Positions 22,690 through 30,358 of a stretch of 32,380 bases of DNA are shown here, one piece after another. A program made the translations under genes and the position numbers. The stretch lies in contig JALGVN010000002.1 of NCBI GenBank assembly GCA_025774645.1, positions 1 through 32,380 of the forward strand, given 5' to 3'. A model generated the notes under the pieces. The model was not told the origin of the DNA. It did no database searches and was given only the letters and a program-made list of their open reading frames with translations. This stretch comes from a bacterium (GTDB lineage: Bacteria > Joyebacterota > Joyebacteria > Joyebacterales > Joyebacteraceae). The stretch's first letter is position 1. Each line of letters begins with the position of its first letter.

Positions 22690-23685
22690 TCAGGCAGGCT
22701 GCTCCCTGTAGAGCCGCCCCTCGGCGTGTCGCCTCGAAAGCCTGTCGAGCATGTCCTCGGTCATCGCGCCGAGGTCGTACGACGGGTTCCAGCTCCACTC
22801 CTCGCGCGCCGCCGAGTCGTCGATCGACGAGGGCCAGGAGTCGGCGATCGCCTGCCGGTAGTCCGGCTCGTAGACGACGTCGAACTCGGGGATGCGGCGC
22901 CGTATCGACTCAGCGAGCTCACCGGCACTGAAACTCATCGACGCCAGATTGAAGTTGCCGTGATGCACGAGCGAGTCGAAGTCGGCCTCAAGGAGCTGGA
23001 TCGTGCCCTTGATGCAGTCGGGCATGTACATCATGGGAAGCCTCGTGTCCTCGCTGACGAAGCAGCGGAACTGCTTCCCCTCGACGGCCGCGTAGTAGAT
23101 CTCGACCGCGTAGTCGGTCGTGCCGCCGCCGGGGAGCGTCTCCGCCGACACGATGCCGGGATAGCGGAGTCCCCTCGCGTCGACTCCGAAGCGGTCGACG
23201 TAGTAGTCGCACAGGAGCTCGCCCGCGACCTTCGTGATCCCGTACATGGTCGAGGGGAGCAGGACCGTCTCCTGCGGGGTGTTCTCGCTCGGGCACCCGG
23301 CGCCGAAGACGGCGATCGAGCTCGGGCAGAGGACGCGGTTGAGGTCCAGCTCCCGGGCCAGCTCGAGCACGTTGATGAGGCCGGTGACGTTCACGTCCCA
23401 GGCGAGCGCGGGTTCCCTCTCGCCCTTGGCGGAGAGGATCGCGGCCATGTGGACCACTGTGTCGATCCGGTATCGCCGCAGGATGTCCTCGAGCTTCTTC
23501 CTGTCGGTAACGTCGGCGATCTCGAACGGTCCCGCCTGAGCTTCCCCCTCAGCGATCGGCGCCCTCAGGTCGGAAGCGACCACGTTGTCGGCTCCGTACT
23601 GCGTCCGGAGGTCGCCGACGAGTTCCGAGCCGATCTGCCCCTCCGATCCCGTCACCAGGATCCTCTTGATGTTCGTAGTGCCCAC
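22690..23685 (-). CDS. tdh: L-threonine 3-dehydrogenase, SDR/epimerase-like type
   Basis: The 331-aa extended SDR has the nucleotide motif 'ILVTGSEGQIGSEL', 'VVHMAAILSAKGE', Ser in 'CPSSIAVFG' and the catalytic 'TMYGITKVAGELLCDYYVDR' (YxxxK). 'ARGLRYPGIVSAETLPGGGT' and 'TRLPMMYMPDCIKGTIQLLE' are diagnostic of SDR-type threonine dehydrogenases, distinct from the zinc-dependent Tdh of E. coli. It oxidises L-threonine to 2-amino-3-ketobutyrate with NAD+. The product is the substrate of Kbl, encoded convergently next door, so the pair turns threonine into glycine and acetyl-CoA. The start is GTG 23685 with GAGAGG about 8 nt upstream. Confidence 0.9.
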   Translation of the reverse strand: MGTTNIKRILVTGSEGQIGSELVGDLRTQYGADNVVASDLRAPIAEGEAQAGPFEIADVTDRKKLEDILRRYRIDTVVHMAAILSAKGEREPALAWDVNVTGLINVLELARELDLNRVLCPSSIAVFGAGCPSENTPQETVLLPSTMYGITKVAGELLCDYYVDRFGVDARGLRYPGIVSAETLPGGGTTDYAVEIYYAAVEGKQFRCFVSEDTRLPMMYMPDCIKGTIQLLEADFDSLVHHGNFNLASMSFSAGELAESIRRRIPEFDVVYEPDYRQAIADSWPSSIDDSAAREEWSWNPSYDLGAMTEDMLDRLSRRHAEGRLYREQPA

Positions 23686-23850
23686 TCCGCCTGCCTCTCT
23701 GTTGCCGCGCCCGAAGTTGTTCGCCGCGAACGAGCTTACCAGAACTGGCCGCCGAGCGCCACAGATCGATGCTCCGGCAGCCCGGCCCGACCCGGCCGGA
23801 CCGGTCCGGGTGAGCGCCGTTCGGCGCTTCGCGGGAGTGCGCGGCTCCGG

Positions 23851-23856
23851 TATAAT
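23851..23856 (+). promoter_or_regulatory. Consensus -10 box (TATAAT)
   Basis: A perfect TATAAT sits in very GC-rich surroundings, 77 nt before the next plus-strand gene. The hexamer 17 nt upstream, TTCGCG, is a poor -35. Confidence 0.5.
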
Positions 23857-23927
23857 CCTGGCGGGGAACGCAGCGCGCGCAGGGTTGCGGAGCAGGCGGA
23901 ACGCGCGGGCCCCGGACAGGGGAGCCG

Positions 23928-24254
23928 ATGCATCAGAAGAAGTGGGAAGGTCTGGTCGACCGGATCGAGAAGCTCTTCGGCTTCATCGACCACACGATCG
24001 AGGACTACCCCGAGCGCAGGATGACCGTCGAGACCGTCGTCTTCGACGGAGCGTCGGGGAAGATGAAGCTCGAGAGATCGAAGAAACCGGTCGTCATCGA
24101 CGAGAAGACGTCGTTCTCGAAGAGGGTCGGGAGCGAGGTCTCCGTGGAGTACGTCCTCTCGGACGACGAGTTCGTCGACACGGTGAAGTGCTATCGGTGG
24201 GACCGCATCTCCAGGGAGTGGCGGCAGGTCGACATCGAGGACATCGGGCGGTAG
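23928..24254 (+). CDS. Uncharacterised small acidic protein (108 aa)
   Basis: I do not recognise a family. It starts with an amphipathic helix ('KKWEGLVDRIEKLFGFIDHT'). A beta-rich, alternating acidic/basic stretch follows ('MTVETVVFDGASGKMKLERS', 'VVIDEKTSFSKRVGSEVSVE') and the protein ends 'WRQVDIEDIGR'. No signal peptide, membrane segment or Cys pair is visible; it has a single Cys. It looks real because it has a TATAAT box upstream, GGGGAG a few bases before the ATG, codon usage like its neighbours, and a strong terminator hairpin 27 nt after the stop. This makes it a single-gene transcript, probably a cytoplasmic protein. Confidence 0.75.
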   Translation: MHQKKWEGLVDRIEKLFGFIDHTIEDYPERRMTVETVVFDGASGKMKLERSKKPVVIDEKTSFSKRVGSEVSVEYVLSDDEFVDTVKCYRWDRISREWRQVDIEDIGR

Positions 24255-24280
24255 CCGTCGCGGGACCGCAGAAGACGTAT

Positions 24281-24309
24281 CGAGGGGCAGGCGTGCAGCC
24301 TGCCCCTCG
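24281..24309 (+). terminator. Terminator hairpin after the small unknown gene
   Basis: A perfect 12-bp stem CGAGGGGCAGGC/GCCTGCCCCTCG with loop GTGCA is followed by CTCTGTTG. It has the same 12-5-12 layout as the hairpin at 22634. It terminates the 23928-24254 gene before the sigma-54 promoter of the next gene. Confidence 0.7.
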
Positions 24310-24372
24310 CTCTGTTGCAGAGTGGTTCCCTCTCCGGGATTCGGGGGAGGTCACTCGATCGTGTCCCGCCGC

Positions 24373-24388
24373 CGGAACGGAACTTGCT
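24373..24388 (+). promoter_or_regulatory. Sigma-54 (-24/-12) promoter before the HD-GYP regulator
   Basis: CGGAACGGAACTTGCT matches the RpoN consensus TGGCACG-N4-TTGCW, with the invariant GG (24374) and GC (24386) exactly 12 bp apart. It lies about 160 nt upstream of the response-regulator ATG. The 296-bp gap 24255-24550 otherwise holds the terminator at 24281 and no gene. Confidence 0.6.
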
Positions 24389-24550
24389 TCCTGTGGCACT
24401 GCGGGCGTCCCGAGTGACGCTCTGCGAGAAACGGCTGTGGCGCCGTCCGACCGTCGGGCGGCTGCCGCTTCCCCGTGCGCCCATCGGGTCGCAGCGTGCG
24501 ATCCGCTCCGGGGTGCTGCGTTGTGCGGGCCGGCGACAGGGGGCGAGACG

Positions 24551-25702
24551 ATGTCTCAGGAGTTGAACGAGCCGAAGGGCAGAGTGCTGATCGTCGACGA
24601 CGAGTCCTGCATCCGCGAGATCGTGTGCAGGATCCTCACGGACGAGGGATACCTGTGCGAAGGCGCGGGCGACGCCGACGAGGCTCTCTCACGGCTCTCA
24701 CAGGGCGACTACGAGTGCGTGCTCTCCGACATCCACATGCCGGGGATGGACGGCGTCGACCTCCTGAGACAGATCAGGCTCATGAACGAGGACGTCGGGG
24801 TGATCATGATCACCGGCGCTCCCGACATGGACAACGCGCTCGAAGCCATGAGGCTCGGCGCATACGATCACCTCTCGAAGCCCCTGAACCTCGCGCAGCT
24901 GGCGCTCACCGTCAAGCGCGCCGTCGAGAAGAAGAGGCTCGTCGAGGAGAACCGCGAGTATCAGCGGCTCCTCGAAGAGAAGGTCCAGGAGCGCACGAAA
25001 CAGCTCTACGAGGCCAACCAGGAGCTCCGCAGGCTCTTCCTCTCGAGCATCAAGGCCCTCGCCCAGGCGCTGGAAGCAAAGGACGAGTACACGCAGGGCC
25101 ACTCGACGCGCGTGGCGGAAGAGTCCGTGAGGATCGCGAGGTATCTCAAGCTCTCCGAGCACGAGGTGGAGAACATCTGGCTCGCCGGCTTCCTGCACGA
25201 CATCGGGAAGATCGGCATCAGGGAGAACGTCCTCAACAAGCCCGGCAAGCTCGACGCGGCAGAGTGGGACCTCGTCCAGCAGCACCCGGTCCTCGCCGAG
25301 AAGATCCTCGAACCGATCGAGGAGCTGGCGGAGGTCATCAAGATCGTCCGGCACCACCACGAGCGATTCGACGGAAGCGGGTATCCCGACGGGGTGGCGG
25401 GGAGCGAGATCCCGCTCGGCGCGCGCATCCTCGGCGTGGCCGACGCCTTCGACGCCCTCACGTCGCGCCGTCCCTATCGCGACGCCCTCACGGTCAGCGA
25501 GGCACTCACAGTCCTCGAGGACGCCGCCGGGACCCAGTTCGACAGCGTCCTCGTGCGCGCGTTCGTGAGCGCCAGAAGCGAGGCGAGCGCCTGGCAGGAG
25601 ACACCTGGAACATCCCCGGAACCGGACGTTTTGCAGGATGCGAGAGGCTCCGGGACCAGCTCACCGGGGCCCGTTCCATTTCGGCTGAGTGATCTGAGTT
25701 AA
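24551..25702 (+). CDS. Response regulator with HD-GYP cyclic-di-GMP phosphodiesterase domain
   Basis: The 383-aa two-domain protein has an N-terminal receiver domain (about 10-125) with acidic Asp16/Asp17, phospho-acceptor Asp60 in 'CVLSDIHMPGMDG' and Lys110 in 'LSKPL'. A predicted coiled-coil linker rich in Glu/Lys/Arg follows (about 125-165). The HD-GYP domain is at about 165-345: 'GHSTRVAEESVRIAR', 'LAGFLHDIGKIGI', 'VRHHHERFDGSGYPDGVAG' and 'GVADAFDALTSRRPYRDAL'. All metal and GYP residues are present, so it should hydrolyse c-di-GMP on phosphorylation. The last ~40 residues are Ser/Pro/Gly-rich and outside the fold. The cognate kinase is not in the window. A sigma-54 promoter upstream and the sigma-54-driven pilus operon downstream suggest a motility/surface programme. 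ATG 24551 follows a GGGGGCGAG stretch. Confidence 0.92.
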   Translation: MSQELNEPKGRVLIVDDESCIREIVCRILTDEGYLCEGAGDADEALSRLSQGDYECVLSDIHMPGMDGVDLLRQIRLMNEDVGVIMITGAPDMDNALEAMRLGAYDHLSKPLNLAQLALTVKRAVEKKRLVEENREYQRLLEEKVQERTKQLYEANQELRRLFLSSIKALAQALEAKDEYTQGHSTRVAEESVRIARYLKLSEHEVENIWLAGFLHDIGKIGIRENVLNKPGKLDAAEWDLVQQHPVLAEKILEPIEELAEVIKIVRHHHERFDGSGYPDGVAGSEIPLGARILGVADAFDALTSRRPYRDALTVSEALTVLEDAAGTQFDSVLVRAFVSARSEASAWQETPGTSPEPDVLQDARGSGTSSPGPVPFRLSDLS

Positions 25703-25751
25703 CGTGCCTTCCCTCCTGTAGTTATACCCTACACACCCGTTCTGCCCAGAC

Positions 25752-25767
25752 TGGCATGTGCCTTGCA
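25752..25767 (+). promoter_or_regulatory. Sigma-54 (-24/-12) promoter of the type IV pilus operon
   Basis: TGGCATGTGCCTTGCA is a near-perfect RpoN site, with GG (25753) and GC (25765) 12 bp apart. Transcription should start about 12 nt downstream, giving a leader of about 50 nt before pilB. Confidence 0.75.
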
Positions 25768-25828
25768 TCTTAGGACTGGGCGGATGTAATCCGCCGTTTG
25801 AACTCGTCACAGGACAAGGACTTAGCAC

Positions 25829-27361
25829 GTGAGCCACATGGAGCCAGAAGCTGGTGCGAGGCTCGCTCTGTCGGACCTCGACATCGATTGCCACGTCGTC
25901 CGCCTGATCCCCCGGGAGATGGCGAGGCGGTTCTGCCTCGTCGCGGTCGGCAGGGAGGAGGACACCCTCCTCGTTGCGATGAGCGATCCGTACGACGTCA
26001 TCGCGACCGATACCGTGACGGCCAACACGGGCTACGAGATCAAGCCGGCCGCCGCAGACCCCGAGGAGATCGTCGCGATCATCGAGCAGTACTACGGCGA
26101 GGAGATCGACATCGAGGAGAGCATCCAGAGCATCCTCGACGTCGAGGTCGAGGGCGACGGACGCGCCGAGGCGGACACCGAGCAGCTTTCGATCGAGCCG
26201 AACGACGCGCCCGTCATCCGGCTCGTGAACCTCATCATGCTCCAGGCGATCGAGGAAGGCGCGAGCGACATCCACATCGAGCCGCGTGAGAAGGGCCTGG
26301 CCGTGAGGATCAGAGTCGACGGTCGACTCAGGGAGATCCTCCCTCCGCCGAAGCGGATGCAGTGGGCGATCACCTCCAGGATCAAGATCCTCTCCGGCCT
26401 CAACATCGCGGAGCGGCGGCTTCCCCAGGACGGAAGCTGCAGGGTGCGAATCATGTCCAAGGTCGTCGACATCCGCGTCTCGGTCATCCCGACGATCTAC
26501 GGCGAGAAGGTCGTCATGCGTCTTCTCGACAAGACGAACCTCATGACCGAGTTCGCGGACCTCGGTTTCGACGACCGTTCCCTCTCGATCATCCAGGCGG
26601 CGATCACGGAGCCGCACGGCATGGTGCTCCTCACAGGGCCCACGGGGAGCGGGAAAACGACGACGCTCTACTCGGCGCTGACGTTCATCAACACGCCGGA
26701 CAAGAACATCATGACGGTCGAGGATCCCGTGGAGTACGAGCTGGCCGGGATCAACCAGGTGCGCGCGAGGCCGGACATCGGGCTGGACTTCGCGGCTGCG
26801 CTCCGGTCGTTCCTGCGACAGGACCCGGACGTGATCCTCGTCGGCGAGATCCGCGACCTCGAGACCGCGTCGATCGGGATCAAGGCGGCACAGACGGGAC
26901 ACCTCGTCTTCAGCACGCTGCACACGAACGACGCCACGTCGACGATCGACCGGCTCCTGAACATGGGGGTCGAGCCGTACCTTCTCTGCGCCTCTCTCAA
27001 CCTCGCCATCGCGCAGCGCCTCGTTCGGAAGATCTGCGAGAACTGCCGCGAGCCGTACCAGCCGACCCAGGGGCTGATCGACCGGTTCCACGAGTGGCTG
27101 CCCGACGCCGGCGAGGTGACCTTCTACCACGGCAAGGGTTGCTCGGATTGCGGGCAGACAGGCTACCGGGGGAGGATGGCGATCTACGAGATCTTCCCGA
27201 TCACGCGCGCAGTGAAGGACCTGGTGCTCAGCGGCACGGTGGGACCGGGGATCAGGGACCAGGCGATTGCCGACGGCATGAGGCCGCTTGCTCAGAACGG
27301 CATGGAGAAGGTACGTATCGGGCTCACGACGATAGACGAAGTGCTCAGCGTCGCGGCGTAG
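25829..27361 (+). CDS. pilB: Type IV pilus assembly ATPase (GspE/PilB family)
   Basis: The 510-aa ATPase powers pilus extension from the cytoplasmic side of the inner membrane. It has an N-terminal GspE/MshEN-type domain (about 1-100), the 'GASDIHIEP' motif, Walker A 'LLTGPTGSGKTTTLYSAL', the Asp box/Walker B region 'RQDPDVILVGEIRDLETA', the His box 'TGHLVFSTLHTNDA', and the C-terminal tetracysteine zinc motif 'CENCREPY...CSDCGQTGYRGRM' that separates PilB/GspE from PilT. It is slightly short compared with many PilB proteins (about 560). The start is GTG 25829 with AAGGA about 8 nt upstream; ATG 25838 is the alternative. It is the first gene after the sigma-54 promoter; pilT follows 35 bp later. 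Confidence 0.94.
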   Translation: MSHMEPEAGARLALSDLDIDCHVVRLIPREMARRFCLVAVGREEDTLLVAMSDPYDVIATDTVTANTGYEIKPAAADPEEIVAIIEQYYGEEIDIEESIQSILDVEVEGDGRAEADTEQLSIEPNDAPVIRLVNLIMLQAIEEGASDIHIEPREKGLAVRIRVDGRLREILPPPKRMQWAITSRIKILSGLNIAERRLPQDGSCRVRIMSKVVDIRVSVIPTIYGEKVVMRLLDKTNLMTEFADLGFDDRSLSIIQAAITEPHGMVLLTGPTGSGKTTTLYSALTFINTPDKNIMTVEDPVEYELAGINQVRARPDIGLDFAAALRSFLRQDPDVILVGEIRDLETASIGIKAAQTGHLVFSTLHTNDATSTIDRLLNMGVEPYLLCASLNLAIAQRLVRKICENCREPYQPTQGLIDRFHEWLPDAGEVTFYHGKGCSDCGQTGYRGRMAIYEIFPITRAVKDLVLSGTVGPGIRDQAIADGMRPLAQNGMEKVRIGLTTIDEVLSVAA

Positions 27362-27396
27362 GGTCGCCGGGGCGGGGCGGACGACTGGAGCGAATT

Positions 27397-28491
27397 ATGA
27401 CGCCGGAAATCAAGAAGCTGTTGGACGAGATGGTCGAGCGGAGGGCCTCTGACCTCCACATCACGGCCGGTGTGCCCCCGCAGTACCGGATCGACGGAAC
27501 TTTGGTCGCGACCGACCACCCGCCGCTCGATCCCGTGACGAGCCGCGAGTACTCGTACGCGATCCTCGACGAGCGGCGGATCGCGAAGTTCGAGGCCGAG
27601 AAGGGCCTGGACACGTCATTCAGTGTGGAAGGGTTGGGCCGGTTCAGGGTGAACGTCTTCCTCCAGCGGGGCAGTGTCTCCGCGGCGATCAGACATCTGC
27701 CGTGGGAGATCCCGTCCATGGAGGAGCTCGGGGTGCCGCTCATCATGCGCGACTTCTGCGAGAAGCTCTCCGGTCTCGTCCTCGTCAGCGGGCCCACGGG
27801 CTCCGGGAAGTCGACGACCCTCGCCTCGATGATCGACTACATCAACACGACGCACAACGTGCACATCCTCGCGATCGAGGACCCGATCGAGTACCTCCAC
27901 ACCCACAAATTCTCGCTCGTGAACCAGCGCGAGATCGGCAGGGACGCGACGTCGTTCCCAGACGCCGTCCGCCAGGTTCTCAGGCAGGACCCGGACGTCA
28001 TCTGCATCGGCGAGATCCGCGACCTCGAGAGCGTCCGCACGGCGCTGACGCTCGCGGAGACCGGGCACCTCGTGCTCTCGACCGTCCACACGAACGACGC
28101 GCCCCAGGCGATCAGCCGAATCATCGACATCTTCCCGCCGCACGAGCAGCAGGGCGTGAGGACCCAGTTGTCGATGTGTCTTCAGGGCGTGCTCGTCCAG
28201 AAGCTTCTTCCGGAAGCGTGTGGAGTAGGCCGGTGTCTTGCTACAGAGCTGATGGTGGCGACCTCGGCCGTCCGGAACCTGATCAGGGAGAACAACCTGC
28301 AGCAGCTCCGGTCGTCCATCGAGACCGGTGCAAAGGACGGTATGCACAGCCTGAACGCGTCGCTCCTCACACTCGTCGGCGACAACAGGATCACGGCCGA
28401 GCTGGCCATCGTTGTCACGAACGACGTGAAGGGCATCCTTCGCGAACTCGGGCGGAGCAGGCCCGATCTCGCGGTGGGACTGAGGAACTAG
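27397..28491 (+). CDS. pilT: Type IV pilus retraction ATPase
   Basis: The 364-aa PilT-family ATPase has the N-terminal PAS-like domain ('RRASDLHITAGVPPQYRIDG'), Walker A 'VSGPTGSGKSTTLASMIDYI', 'VLRQDPDVICIGEIRDLESV', the His box 'TGHLVLSTVHTNDAPQA', and the PilT-specific C-terminal signature 'VRNLIRENN' (AIRNLIRE motif) needed for retraction. It has no zinc tetracysteine. Retraction drives twitching motility and DNA uptake. ATG 27397 has GGAG 6 nt upstream. Pairing with pilB and pilC in one transcript supports a dynamic pilus rather than a type II secretion system. Confidence 0.95.
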   Translation: MTPEIKKLLDEMVERRASDLHITAGVPPQYRIDGTLVATDHPPLDPVTSREYSYAILDERRIAKFEAEKGLDTSFSVEGLGRFRVNVFLQRGSVSAAIRHLPWEIPSMEELGVPLIMRDFCEKLSGLVLVSGPTGSGKSTTLASMIDYINTTHNVHILAIEDPIEYLHTHKFSLVNQREIGRDATSFPDAVRQVLRQDPDVICIGEIRDLESVRTALTLAETGHLVLSTVHTNDAPQAISRIIDIFPPHEQQGVRTQLSMCLQGVLVQKLLPEACGVGRCLATELMVATSAVRNLIRENNLQQLRSSIETGAKDGMHSLNASLLTLVGDNRITAELAIVVTNDVKGILRELGRSRPDLAVGLRN

Positions 28492-28525
28492 ACGGAACCG
28501 ACCCGACACCAAGAGGACACGGAAC

Positions 28526-29731
28526 ATGCCCGACTTCGTATACACGGCAAAGTCACCCAGCGGCAAGACGGTCAGCGGCGCCCGGTTCGCGGACACCGAG
28601 ATCAGTCTCGTCTCGCTCCTCCGGAAGGAGAACCTGGTCGTCCTGTCCGTGACCCCGGCCGCGGCCGCGGGCAAGCCCTCGCGCGCCTCGCGCGGCAAGG
28701 TCAAGGTCAGGGATCTGGCGATCCTCTGCCGGCAGCTCGCGACGATGCTCGACGCGGGGCTGCCTGTCCTCGAGTCGCTCGACGGCATCGGCGACCAGAT
28801 CGAGAACGAGACCCTGGGCCACGTTCTCACGCAGGTCACTTCCGACATCGAGGCCGGCTCGACGTTCTCGCAGGCCCTCGGGAAGCACGACAGGGTTTTC
28901 TCGATGCTCTTCGTCTCGATGGTGAGGGCGGGCGAGGAGTCCGGCGCTCTGCCGAAGGTCCTCGCGCGGCTGGCCGACTACCTCGAGGCGAGGGACGCCC
29001 TCGCGAGGAAGATCCGGGCGGCGGCCGCCTATCCCCTGTTCATCGCCGGCTTCTTCATCGTCGCCGTTGCGGGGATCATGCTCTTCCTCATCCCGCAGTT
29101 CGAGAGCATCTTCGAGAGCTTCGCGCTCGATCTGCCGACGCTGACCAAGGTCCTGATCATGATCTCGCGGTTCGTCGGAAGGAACCTCGTGTACGAGGTC
29201 ATCCTCATCGCAGGCGGCTCGTACGCGTTCTGGAAGTGGAAGGACACTCCCGGCGGCAGGCGGAAGCTCGACCAGATCCTCCTGAGGCTCCCGCTCTTCG
29301 GCAAGCTCATCCTCAAGGCCGCGGTCGCGCGGTTCTCGAGGACCCTCGGAACGCTCCTTGAGAACGGCGTGACGGTCATCGCGGCTCTCGAGATCGTCGG
29401 AGAGACGTCCGGGAACGACATCATCAAGGAAGAGGTCGAGAAGGTGAGCAACGGTGTGATCAACGGGTCGACGATCTCAGAGAAACTCGCGGAGTCCCCG
29501 GTCTTTCCCAAGATGGTCGTGAGCATGGTCGCGGCCGGAGAGGGATCAGGGAACCTGCCTCAGATGCTCAACAAGGTGTCCGAGTTCTACACGCGTGAGG
29601 TCGACTCCGCAATCAGCGGGCTGACGTCGATGATCGAGCCCGCGCTGATCGTGGGACTCGGCGCCATTGTGACGGTTGTTGTTCTTGCGATCTACCTGCC
29701 CATCTTCCAGATGGCGACAGGGATACAGTAG
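28526..29731 (+). CDS. pilC: Type IV pilus inner-membrane platform protein
   Basis: The 401-aa GspF/PilC family protein has two T2SSF domains, each with a cytoplasmic helical bundle and a membrane helix. The first is at about 65-190 ('ILCRQLATMLDAGLPVLESL', 'AAAYPLFIAGFFIVAVAGIM', with 'LIPQF' after the helix). The second is at about 270-395 ('ARFSRTLGTLLENGVTVIAA', 'MVSMVAAGEGSGNLPQML', final helix 'VGLGAIVTVVVLAIYLPIFQ' and then 'MATGIQ'). It is the platform on which PilB and PilT act. The N-terminal 'FVYTAKSPSGKTVSGAR' is typical. GAGGA is 8 nt before the start. Confidence 0.95.
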   Translation: MPDFVYTAKSPSGKTVSGARFADTEISLVSLLRKENLVVLSVTPAAAAGKPSRASRGKVKVRDLAILCRQLATMLDAGLPVLESLDGIGDQIENETLGHVLTQVTSDIEAGSTFSQALGKHDRVFSMLFVSMVRAGEESGALPKVLARLADYLEARDALARKIRAAAAYPLFIAGFFIVAVAGIMLFLIPQFESIFESFALDLPTLTKVLIMISRFVGRNLVYEVILIAGGSYAFWKWKDTPGGRRKLDQILLRLPLFGKLILKAAVARFSRTLGTLLENGVTVIAALEIVGETSGNDIIKEEVEKVSNGVINGSTISEKLAESPVFPKMVVSMVAAGEGSGNLPQMLNKVSEFYTREVDSAISGLTSMIEPALIVGLGAIVTVVVLAIYLPIFQMATGIQ

Positions 29732-29778
29732 ATCGCAGGCTAGGGGGAGACATGAGCAAGAGAGGAGGTGGAAAAGAT

Positions 29779-30198
29779 ATGCGCGGGAACAAGGGTTTCA
29801 CGCTCGTCGAGTTGATGATTGTCGTCATCATCGTCGGCATCCTTGCTGCTGTGGCCATTCCGATGTACCAGGGCGCGACTGAGCGTGCCAAGGCGTCGGA
29901 GGCCGTCGCGGCTCTCGGCACGATCCGTGGTGCGATGCGTGTGTACTACGCCGAGCACGGCACGTACGTCAGCGCTAGCTTTACGGACGGAGCCTTGGTC
30001 ACGAACGGCAGTGTTCTGGATGTGAGTGACTTCGATCTGATGGGCCGATACTTCAGCTCTGCATGCTACACGTTCAACGGCGCTCCTACGGCCGCCGCTT
30101 TCAGCATTGAGTGCGACGGTGCAAACAGCGCTGCTCCGAACGCAGGCGAGGTGGCAGGCATCACACGGACGATCAACCAGGACGGCGACATCTCGTAG
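29779..30198 (+). CDS. Type IV pilin 1, probable major pilin
   Basis: The 139-aa pilin has a short leader cut by prepilin peptidase, 'MRGNKG', then 'FTLVELMIVVIIVGILAAVA' with Glu5, which forms the N-terminal pilus helix. The globular part ends in a two-Cys region ('SSACYTFNGAP...FSIECDG') that probably makes the D-loop disulfide. The start chosen is ATG 29779 rather than the track's 29752: it gives the usual 6-residue leader and has a near-perfect AGGAGGTG Shine-Dalgarno 10 nt upstream, inside the longer reading frame. The codons are noticeably more T-rich than in neighbouring genes, which may reflect high expression. It is followed by a strong hairpin, as expected for a highly expressed first pilin. 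Confidence 0.92.
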   Translation: MRGNKGFTLVELMIVVIIVGILAAVAIPMYQGATERAKASEAVAALGTIRGAMRVYYAEHGTYVSASFTDGALVTNGSVLDVSDFDLMGRYFSSACYTFNGAPTAAAFSIECDGANSAAPNAGEVAGITRTINQDGDIS

Positions 30199-30215
30199 CA
30201 ACGATGACCACACGC

Positions 30216-30243
30216 GGGGGCGGCGCCTCATGGCGCCGTCCCC
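30216..30243 (+). terminator. Hairpin between pilin 1 and pilin 2 (attenuator-like)
   Basis: A 12-bp stem with one G-U pair pairs GGGGG-CGGCGCC with GGCGCCG-TCCCC around the loop TCAT, 18 nt after the pilin-1 stop. No U-tract follows. Placed here it could end most transcripts after the first pilin, or protect its mRNA, so that later genes are made at lower level. Confidence 0.5.
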
Positions 30244-30358
30244 GACAGCGCGGAGGCGCGGACCGCAGGACTGCGAAGGTGTTGGTTCGGCTGACCTGAT
30301 GGTGCGCGACTTCACGAAGACGCGCGCAGCCGCGTGAAAGGTGACGGATGGCGCAGGG

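Noticed and set aside
18791-23685. Canonical sphingolipid synthesis cluster
   Set aside because: The oxoamine synthase and SDR carry Kbl and threonine-dehydrogenase signatures rather than serine palmitoyltransferase/CerR ones; only the gene kit is similar, so it is kept as a hypothesis in the findings.
25829-29731. Type II secretion system instead of type IV pilus
   Set aside because: The presence of a PilT retraction ATPase with its 'VRNLIRE' signature, pilM and tandem type IV pilins points to a pilus.
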